Source: CAZDRX01 sp964508225
GTDB taxonomy: Bacteria; Patescibacteriota; Gracilibacteria; Peribacterales; Peribacteraceae
Length of the DNA: 23,649 nt
Direction: 5' to 3'
NCBI GenBank assembly: GCA_964508225.1
Contig: CAZDRX010000017.1
Coordinates: forward strand, 1-23,649
Shown here piece after piece: positions 15,354-21,533 of the stretch. The notes below the pieces were generated by a model that ran no database searches, was not told the origin of the DNA, and saw nothing but the letters and a program-made list of their open reading frames with translations. Position 1 is the stretch's first letter; the number at the start of each line of letters is the position of its first letter. A program made the translations under genes and the position numbers.

Positions 15354-16424
15354 ATGAAACTCGTCGTTTCCCTCGTGACGGTCTTCGCCGTGTGCAGCAT
15401 GAATATTCCGCTCACACATGCGGCGGAAGCGGTCTCGCGCCGTGACGCGTTCACGACGATCTGGCGAAGCACGTCACGTCCCGCCGAAGCGACGCGCGAG
15501 GAGCCGTACGCCGATGTGAAGAAGGGGACTTCGGGTTACGAAGAAATCACGTACGCAAAGTATCGCGGGATCCTCAGTGACGATCAGGAATCGTTCTATC
15601 CGGATTCACCGACGAGCCCTTCCGATGCGCTCCGGTGGATCTTCCGGACGCGGAGTGTGGAGCCGATCCGTGCCGACGGAACGCGCATCCGTTCCGAGCT
15701 TCCGGATGCGGTGCAGGTGCCGATGCTCGCCGAGCATTACGGGATTTCGTACAACGCGGAAGGAGAGTCCATGACGAAGGATCAGCTCCTCGCGCTCATG
15801 CAGAAGGTGGATGCCGCACTGCAGGCGGAAGTGCATGAAGCGAGTCTCTACGCCGAGGATTTCCACGGAGAGGGGACGGCGTTCGGCGAGAAGTTCGACA
15901 TGAACGCGCTCACCGCCGCGCACCGGACATTCCCGTACAACACGCTCGTGAAGGTGACGAACCTCGACAACGGGAAGACCGTGACGGTGCGCATCAACGA
16001 CCGCGGCCCGTTCGTGAACGGACGCGACATGGACTTAAGTCTCGCATCGTTCACGTCCATCGCGGAGCGGAGCCGTGGCAAGATCAACGTGCGTTTCGAG
16101 CGGCTCGGCGATGTGAACGTCGTACGCAGGTGCGAGGACGACCGCTTCCAGCGCCGCATCGTCCGTGGTGTGATTCTGAATCCCGGTATTCCGCACAGCT
16201 TTCCTCTCGGATACACGCTCCGGATTTCCTCGGAAACCGCCTTCGTGATCCGCAACGTCTGGTATCCCGATGGTACCGATACCGGCATGCAGACGTGGGT
16301 GACGAAAGGCGAGACATTCGAGCTCACGCCGAGTACGGTGGGTCTGTACCGCTTCCAGATGGGCACGAAGGACGGCCGCGGGCGCGAAATGCGCATGGAA
16401 GTGGTCGATTGCGGACCCCGCTGA
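15354..16424 (+). CDS. Secreted RlpA-like lytic transglycosylase with SLH-like N-terminus
   Basis: Predicted peptidoglycan-cleaving protein. Residues 1-23 are a signal peptide (LVTVFAVCSMNIPLTHA). About 27-110 resemble S-layer homology repeats (VSRRDAFTTIWRSTS, YADVKKGTSGYEEITYAK, SPTSPSDALRWIFR). About 160-255 form the RlpA double-psi barrel: ASLYAEDFHGEGTAFGEKFD, then MNALTAAHRTFPYNT with H190, and INDRGPFVNGR with D216, matching the residues required in characterised RlpA enzymes. The last 100 residues (PGIPHSFPLGYTLRISS onward) look like a beta-rich module of unknown role. There is no SPOR domain. It shares the SLH-plus-enzyme design with the S41 peptidase in this window. Confidence 0.9.
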   Translation: MKLVVSLVTVFAVCSMNIPLTHAAEAVSRRDAFTTIWRSTSRPAEATREEPYADVKKGTSGYEEITYAKYRGILSDDQESFYPDSPTSPSDALRWIFRTRSVEPIRADGTRIRSELPDAVQVPMLAEHYGISYNAEGESMTKDQLLALMQKVDAALQAEVHEASLYAEDFHGEGTAFGEKFDMNALTAAHRTFPYNTLVKVTNLDNGKTVTVRINDRGPFVNGRDMDLSLASFTSIAERSRGKINVRFERLGDVNVVRRCEDDRFQRRIVRGVILNPGIPHSFPLGYTLRISSETAFVIRNVWYPDGTDTGMQTWVTKGETFELTPSTVGLYRFQMGTKDGRGREMRMEVVDCGPR

Positions 16425-16466
16425 ATTCAGCCCCTGAACTGCCGGAACCGCTGTATTTCAAGCCGT

Positions 16467-16504
16467 TTTTCTGCTATAATAAAAAGATTATTACTTTAGA
16501 GTAA
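16467..16504 (+). promoter_or_regulatory. Promoter and leader of the VirD4/TraG-like gene
   Basis: TTTT (16467-16470), extended -10 TGCTATAAT (16472-16480), 4 nt, AGATTA (16485-16490). A small TTACT/AGTAA hairpin with a 4-nt loop follows at 16491-16504, 10 nt before the GTG. Confidence 0.7.
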
Positions 16505-16514
16505 CGCGCACGAC

Positions 16515-19124
16515 GTGTTCACGATTCTCCGCATCCTCTTCTGGCCCATTCTCCTCGGAGTGATCACTCTGGTCGCCGCCGTGTTCAATCTGAATATCTG
16601 GCCGATGATCGGCACCTGGTTCATCCGTGATCCGCTCCAGAATTCGTTTGCCATCCTCACCGGAGCCGCGCTTTTTGTGCTGGTCATCAGGGCGATGCGG
16701 TACATCTATGCGGTCTATGCCGGAAAAAACCTTTGCGCGATGAAGGTGATTCTCCCGCGTAACGACAGCAAGATCGATCAGGAGAAGCGCACGGAGAAAG
16801 ATTTCAAAGAGAAAGTCGCGATCATGGAGCAGCTCTTCCGCGCGATCAACGAAGTGAAAGATCTCTCGTTCTGGCAGGTCGCGCACTTCTGGATCTTCCG
16901 GTACATCACGATCAGCTTCGAGCTGTTCGTGGAGGGTGGTCTCATCACGTTCTACGTGCTCTGTCCGAAGAACCTCTACTCCATCGTCGAGAAGCAGATC
17001 ACGTCGTACTACCCGAATGCGGAAGTCCTGCCCAAGAAAACCCCCGAGGTTTGGAAGAAGGGCTACAAGCTCTCCGCGTACAACATGATCGGGAAGAAGC
17101 CGTACTGGTTCCCGTTCCGGTTCTTCGACCACATGCAGGACGACCCGCTGAATGACGTCTGCAACGTGCTCAGCAAGCTGGAGCCCGATGAGTGCGCATC
17201 CGTGCAGGTCATCATCACGCCGGTCTTCTCGGACTCATGGTCGAAGAAGACGAAGTCCCATGCCTCCACGAGCTTCAAGGGAAAAACCGAAACGATCTTC
17301 GACAAGATTCCCGGACTCAAGTTCATCGGGACGATCATCGGTCTCGTCGGTTCGTCCGATTCCTCCACATTCGCCCCGGGTGCCAAATCGGGAGACTCGT
17401 TCGTGCGTATGATCCAGCCGGAGGAGGAGCACTACAAGCGCATGGGCGAGAAGGCGGGCATGAGCGGCTTCCACACGACGGTGCGTATCCTCGCGTCATC
17501 CAAAACGTGGGCGAGGGCGAATGACATCACGAACAACCTGCAGGTTGCATTCAACGTTTTCAAGGACATGTACGGCAACTACTTCAAGAGCCGCCGCATG
17601 ATCGTCGACTTCATGCCGATGGTCTGGAATCAGTATCTCATCTATCCGCTCTGGAAGAACCGCATCAACGGATACGGCAGCAAGTCCAATCTCATGGTCG
17701 AGAAAGAACTCGCATCGATCTTTCACTTTCCCGACAGCCGCTACAACACGATCCCGAACATCGAGTGGATTCTCTACAAAGTGCTTCCGCCTCCGCCGAA
17801 TGCCCCGAACGAGGGCATTGTGCTTGGTATCAACCGCTACCGCGGCGTGGAGACGAAGATCCGCTTCATGGACAAAGACCGCACGCGTCACCAGTACATC
17901 ATCGGTAAATCCGGTTCGGGTAAATCCGCGCTCCTCAACTGGCAGTCCCGTCAGGATATCGCGAAGGGCGAAGGCGTCTGCATCATCGACCCGCACGGAG
18001 ACCTGATCGAGGATGCGCTCGCACACACGCCGAAAGAGCGTGCCAAGGATGTCATCATGTTCGATCCCGCGGACGGCGAACGCCCCATGGGTCTGAACCT
18101 TCTCGAAGCCAAGACACCCGAGGAGAAGGACCGCGCCTCGCTCGACGCGATGGAGATCTTCATCAAGCTCTTCGGCAACGAGATCTTCGGACCGCGTATC
18201 CAGCACTATTTCCGTAACGGCTGTCTGACACTGATGGATGACGAGGAGGAGGGTGCAACCCTCATCGATGTGCCCCGTCTCTTCGTGGATGAGGAATTTC
18301 AGCGCTATAAGGTGAGCAAGTGCCGCAACTCCGTCGTCCGGAGTTTCTGGGAGAATGAAATGGCGAAGACCGGCGCGCGCGAGAAGGAGGAAATGATTCC
18401 GTACTTCTCGGCCAAGTTCGGTCCCTTCGTCACGAACACGACGATGCGCAACATCATCGGCCAGCCGAAGTCGGCCTTCAACATCCGCGAGATCATGGAC
18501 ACGGGCAAAGTGCTCCTCGTGAACCTCTCGAAGGGAAAGATCGGAGACGTGAATGCGCAGCTCCTCGGACTCATCTTCGTGAACAAGGTCAACATGGCGG
18601 CCATGAGCCGTGCGGACGTCCCGCAGCGCGACCGCCGCCGCTTCTACCTCTACGTCGATGAGTTCCAGAACTTCATTACCGATGCGTTCGCGACAATCCT
18701 CTCCGAGGCCCGCAAGTACGAGCTCGGACTCATCATGGCGCATCAGTACATCGGACAGCTTGTGGGCAAGACCGAGAGCTACGGACAGGCAAGCACGAAG
18801 ATGCGCGATGCGGTGTTCGGTAACGTCGGTACCATCATGAGCTTCAAGATCGGTGCGGAGGATGCCGAGTACATGGCCAAAGAATTCGCGCCGGTGCTTT
18901 CCGAGCAGGACGTCATCGGCATCCCGAACTTCAACTGCTACACGAAGCTCAACATCAACAACACCACGTCCCGCCCGTTCAGCATCGCGACGATCTACGA
19001 TGAGTCCGAGCGTAACGAGAAGCTCGGCGCGCTCATCAAGGAGTACAGCCGCATGAAGTACGGCCGCAAGAAGGCCTTCGTCGATCAGGAGATCGAGGAT
19101 CGCATCGGCATCACGAAGGGTTAG
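16515..19124 (+). CDS. VirD4/TraG-like membrane ATPase (type IV secretion coupling-protein family)
   Basis: An 869-residue protein with two N-terminal membrane helices (about 4-24 and 42-62). A roughly 370-residue middle region follows with no family I can name (begins KVILPRNDSKID, includes VEGGLITFYVLCPKN). Then comes a RecA-like motor: Walker A GKSGSGKSALL (464-474), VCIIDPHGDL with D492, and a Walker B-type LYVDEFQNF with D715-E716. Coupling proteins of this class pump DNA or protein through a membrane channel. No relaxase, VirB4, VirB6 or pilus gene lies nearby, so its role is open: DNA uptake, secretion or surface display. The start is GTG 16515, as an in-frame stop lies 5 codons earlier. 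Confidence 0.85.
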   Translation: MFTILRILFWPILLGVITLVAAVFNLNIWPMIGTWFIRDPLQNSFAILTGAALFVLVIRAMRYIYAVYAGKNLCAMKVILPRNDSKIDQEKRTEKDFKEKVAIMEQLFRAINEVKDLSFWQVAHFWIFRYITISFELFVEGGLITFYVLCPKNLYSIVEKQITSYYPNAEVLPKKTPEVWKKGYKLSAYNMIGKKPYWFPFRFFDHMQDDPLNDVCNVLSKLEPDECASVQVIITPVFSDSWSKKTKSHASTSFKGKTETIFDKIPGLKFIGTIIGLVGSSDSSTFAPGAKSGDSFVRMIQPEEEHYKRMGEKAGMSGFHTTVRILASSKTWARANDITNNLQVAFNVFKDMYGNYFKSRRMIVDFMPMVWNQYLIYPLWKNRINGYGSKSNLMVEKELASIFHFPDSRYNTIPNIEWILYKVLPPPPNAPNEGIVLGINRYRGVETKIRFMDKDRTRHQYIIGKSGSGKSALLNWQSRQDIAKGEGVCIIDPHGDLIEDALAHTPKERAKDVIMFDPADGERPMGLNLLEAKTPEEKDRASLDAMEIFIKLFGNEIFGPRIQHYFRNGCLTLMDDEEEGATLIDVPRLFVDEEFQRYKVSKCRNSVVRSFWENEMAKTGAREKEEMIPYFSAKFGPFVTNTTMRNIIGQPKSAFNIREIMDTGKVLLVNLSKGKIGDVNAQLLGLIFVNKVNMAAMSRADVPQRDRRRFYLYVDEFQNFITDAFATILSEARKYELGLIMAHQYIGQLVGKTESYGQASTKMRDAVFGNVGTIMSFKIGAEDAEYMAKEFAPVLSEQDVIGIPNFNCYTKLNINNTTSRPFSIATIYDESERNEKLGALIKEYSRMKYGRKKAFVDQEIEDRIGITKG

Positions 19125-19144
19125 GAGCCGTACATCTGTCGCTG

Positions 19145-19153
19145 TGGTACGCT
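19145..19153 (+). promoter_or_regulatory. Extended -10 of mutY (leaderless)
   Basis: TGGTACGCT ends 6 nt before the GTG at 19160. The identical 9-mer at the same distance precedes ybaB. Confidence 0.5.
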
Positions 19154-19159
19154 TTCGAC

Positions 19160-20128
19160 GTGACGCAATCCGAGCGCATCCAGCTCTTCACGACCGGCAT
19201 CTGGGACTGGTTTGAGCGAAACAAGCGGACGCTCCCGTGGCGGGATCTGCGTGTGAAGGATGCGGATCACCGTGCGTACCTCGTGCTCGTCTCCGAGATC
19301 ATGCTGCAGCAGACGCAGGTCCCGAGAGTGCAGATATTGTATAAAGAATTTATACAGAAATTTCCGCGAATGGAAGACCTTGCCAAGGCTTCCAATGCTG
19401 AGATTCTCATCGCATGGAGGGGGCTCGGGTACAACAACCGCGCACTGCGGTTGCGCGATGCGGCACGCATCATCACCGGCGAGCATCGCGGGATTTTTCC
19501 GCGCACGACGGAGGAATTGCAGGAGATTCCGGGCATCGGCCACTACACGGCGTCGGCCGTCCTCAATTTTGCGTTTGGCATCCCTGCCGCCTGCATCGAC
19601 ACGAATATCCGACGGATTCTCCATCGGTTCTTTGTCGGTTCCGAGAACGCAGACGGGACATGGAAAAAGAGTGATGTATTTCTCCAGAAGCTCTCCGAAA
19701 AGACGATGCTCGCAGCGCTTGAACATGGCAGGGGATCGTGCGGCGATTGGTTTGCCGCGCTCATGGATTTCGGATCGCTCGTCTGCACGAAGAACCGTCC
19801 GAAGTGGGAGCTTTTTTCAAGAGATCTCAGAAGTGCATGTATCGCATATGGAAGAGACATAGTGCGAACAAAAAAGTTGATCAAGAAAGAGCCGGGGAGA
19901 GAAGTGTCCGGCCGTCATATCCCCGACAGGATCTTCCGCGGAAGAATCGTGGAAGCGCTTCGTGATGCCCCTCGGGGGCTCCCGCTTGCCGAGATCGGCG
20001 CCCGCGTCGCGGTGGACTGGACGATGGGAGATCACAGGAAGTGGCTTGCGGGTCTCATTGCCAAACTTGAGCGTGAAAGGTTGGTTGAGCGTCACGGGGG
20101 CAGATTCTCACTGGCACACAGCCGCTAG
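19160..20128 (+). CDS. mutY: MutY-like adenine glycosylase lacking the iron-sulfur ligands
   Basis: HhH-GPD DNA glycosylase, related to MutY, which removes adenine mispaired with 8-oxoguanine. Over 322 residues: LPWRD; catalytic E46 in SEIMLQQTQV; helix-hairpin-helix IPGIGHYTASAV; catalytic D147 in CIDTNIRRIL. The usual C-x6-C-x2-C-x5-C cluster motif is broken: C209 is present, the next two positions are W216 and F219, and the last is S225 with a cysteine at 227. The C-terminal NUDIX-like 8-oxoG reader of full-length MutY is not recognisable; instead about residues 255-320 (RIFRGRIVEALRDAPRG, LIAKLERERLVERHGG) look like a winged helix. The GTG start at 19160 is supported by the -10 box 6 nt upstream. 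Substrate specificity is uncertain. Confidence 0.88.
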   Translation: MTQSERIQLFTTGIWDWFERNKRTLPWRDLRVKDADHRAYLVLVSEIMLQQTQVPRVQILYKEFIQKFPRMEDLAKASNAEILIAWRGLGYNNRALRLRDAARIITGEHRGIFPRTTEELQEIPGIGHYTASAVLNFAFGIPAACIDTNIRRILHRFFVGSENADGTWKKSDVFLQKLSEKTMLAALEHGRGSCGDWFAALMDFGSLVCTKNRPKWELFSRDLRSACIAYGRDIVRTKKLIKKEPGREVSGRHIPDRIFRGRIVEALRDAPRGLPLAEIGARVAVDWTMGDHRKWLAGLIAKLERERLVERHGGRFSLAHSR

Positions 20129-20132
20129 TCGC

Positions 20133-20141
20133 TGGTACGCT
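20133..20141 (+). promoter_or_regulatory. Extended -10 of ybaB-mltG (leaderless)
   Basis: TGGTACGCT, the same 9-mer as before mutY, ends 6 nt before the ATG at 20148. It begins 5 nt after the mutY stop. Confidence 0.5.
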
Positions 20142-20147
20142 TCGCAC

Positions 20148-20438
20148 ATGGTTTCTTTTTCCGAGCTCCGCAATTCGTTCAAGTTTCAGCGTCAGGCCGG
20201 CAAGGTGCAGAAAGAACTCAGGAGCATCCATGTCGAGGCCGAAGCGCAGGGCGTGAAGGTCGTCGTCTCCGCCGGCATGGAAGTGATCTCTGTCGAGATC
20301 GCCCCCGATGTTCCGCAGCAGAAAGTCGCTGCTCTCCTCGTCGATGCCCTGAACCGTGCTCTCAAGAAAGCGCAGGTTGTCTCTGCCGAGCGCATGCAGG
20401 GAGTGATGGGGGATATGGGCCTTGGCTTCAAAGGCTAG
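20148..20438 (+). CDS. ybaB: YbaB/EbfC family nucleoid-associated protein
   Basis: Small DNA-binding protein of 96 residues, usually encoded next to dnaX or recR but here between mutY and mltG. Typical features: charged N-terminal helix (RNSFKFQRQAGKVQKEL), the central strands VKVVVSAGMEVISVEIAPDV, then a long helix (KVAALLVDALNRALKKAQVV) and a Met/Gly-rich tail (ERMQGVMGDMGLGF). The frame is open upstream, but the ATG at 20148 matches the family length and sits 6 nt after a -10 box. Three nt separate its stop from mltG, so the two are co-translated. Confidence 0.92.
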   Translation: MVSFSELRNSFKFQRQAGKVQKELRSIHVEAEAQGVKVVVSAGMEVISVEIAPDVPQQKVAALLVDALNRALKKAQVVSAERMQGVMGDMGLGFKG

Positions 20439-20441
20439 CCC

Positions 20442-21455
20442 ATGAAGAAGCTCGCTCTTCTGCTGTTTGCCGCACTGGTCGTCTGCACGATCTGGTTTCT
20501 CGTTGCGCTGCGCCCCGTGCGTCCTGAGAACGCGCAGATGCTCTCGGCTACCGTTGCACCCGGGGACTCCCTCTCTGTCATCGCAGAAAAACTTGCGGAT
20601 GCGGACCTCATCCGTTCGCCGTCGGCGTTCCGTATCTACGCGCGGATCTCCGGATTATCCACACGATTGCAGGCAGGAACGTTTGCGCTGAATCGCGCGA
20701 TGTCCAGCCAGAAGATCATCGAGACCCTCGTTTCGGGGAAGTCGCAGGAATTCTTCGTGACGATCCCTGAGGGATACACGGTCGCGGACATTGATGCGCT
20801 CATGGCGAAGAAAGGACTCGGCAAGCCGGGAGACATTCTCGACTGCGCATTCCACTGTGACTTCAGCACATTCGATTTCCTTCCCGTGAAGACCGCGGGT
20901 TCGCGTGAGGAGGGGATCGGTTCACGCCTCGAGGGCTATCTCTTCCCCGAGACGTACGCAGTCTCTCCGGGAGACTACGTGCCGAAGTTTTTCCTTGAGC
21001 GCATGCTCGGGACGTTCAGGAAACGCATCGTGGAAGGGTATACCGAGGAGATCAAAGCGAGCGGAAAGTCTCTCGCCGATCTCGTGAACATGGCTTCTCT
21101 CGTCGAGTCAGAGTCCCGTCACGACGAGGAGCGCGCGGTGGTCGCGGGGATTCTGTGGAAGCGGCTCAAGAGCCGGATCGTTCTCGGCGTCGATGCCACG
21201 ACGCGTTACGTTCTGCAGAAGCCGACGGAGACGCTCACGAAATCCGACGTGGAAACCGACTCGAAGTACAACACACGCCGCACGCAGGGATTGCCTCCGT
21301 CACCGATCGCGAACGCTGGGGAATCCTCCTTCAAGGCAACCCTGAAACCATCGGATTCCACGTACTGGTATTACCTCCATGGCAACGATGGAGCCATCCA
21401 CTACGCGGTGACGAATGACGAGCACAATGTGAACCGTGCCAAATACCTGCGTTAA
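20442..21455 (+). CDS. mltG: Endolytic transglycosylase MltG
   Basis: Membrane-anchored enzyme (YceG family) that cuts nascent peptidoglycan glycan strands and sets chain length. The 337 residues have one N-terminal anchor (about 3-23, LALLLFAALVVCTIWFLVAL), then a LysM-like region (VAPGDSLSVIAEKLADADLI). The catalytic domain has LEGYLFPETY, MASLVESES with the likely catalytic E222, GVDATTRYVL where many members have a TDPT-like motif, and YNTRRTQGLPPSPIANAG. The C-terminus YYLHGNDGAIHYAVTNDEHN is standard. Length and domain order are normal. It is coupled to ybaB (3-nt gap) and followed by a possible terminator. Confidence 0.95.
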   Translation: MKKLALLLFAALVVCTIWFLVALRPVRPENAQMLSATVAPGDSLSVIAEKLADADLIRSPSAFRIYARISGLSTRLQAGTFALNRAMSSQKIIETLVSGKSQEFFVTIPEGYTVADIDALMAKKGLGKPGDILDCAFHCDFSTFDFLPVKTAGSREEGIGSRLEGYLFPETYAVSPGDYVPKFFLERMLGTFRKRIVEGYTEEIKASGKSLADLVNMASLVESESRHDEERAVVAGILWKRLKSRIVLGVDATTRYVLQKPTETLTKSDVETDSKYNTRRTQGLPPSPIANAGESSFKATLKPSDSTYWYYLHGNDGAIHYAVTNDEHNVNRAKYLR

Positions 21456-21457
21456 GC

Positions 21458-21487
21458 CCTAGAGAAAGCCCCGAAACACCTTCTAGG
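21458..21487 (+). terminator. Possible terminator of mltG
   Basis: CCTAGA (21458-21463) pairs with TCTAGG (21482-21487), plus one G-U pair, around a loop of about 17 nt. TTTT follows at 21496-21499, which is also part of the next promoter. The long loop and distant T-run make this weak. Confidence 0.35.
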
Positions 21488-21495
21488 AAAGTCTG

Positions 21496-21533
21496 TTTTG
21501 TGGTATAATCTTGAGATTATATCCACACCAACA
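21496..21533 (+). promoter_or_regulatory. Promoter and leader of the FG-GAP gene
   Basis: TTTT (21496-21499), extended -10 TGGTATAAT (21501-21509), 4 nt, AGATTA (21514-21519). Then CACACCAACAC (21524-21534), which is also in the 3D-gene leader. No SD. Confidence 0.7.

Noticed and set aside
17496..18743. 415-residue open frame on the minus strand
   Set aside because: It lies inside the VirD4/TraG-like ATPase gene, opposite its Walker motifs, and resembles no protein.
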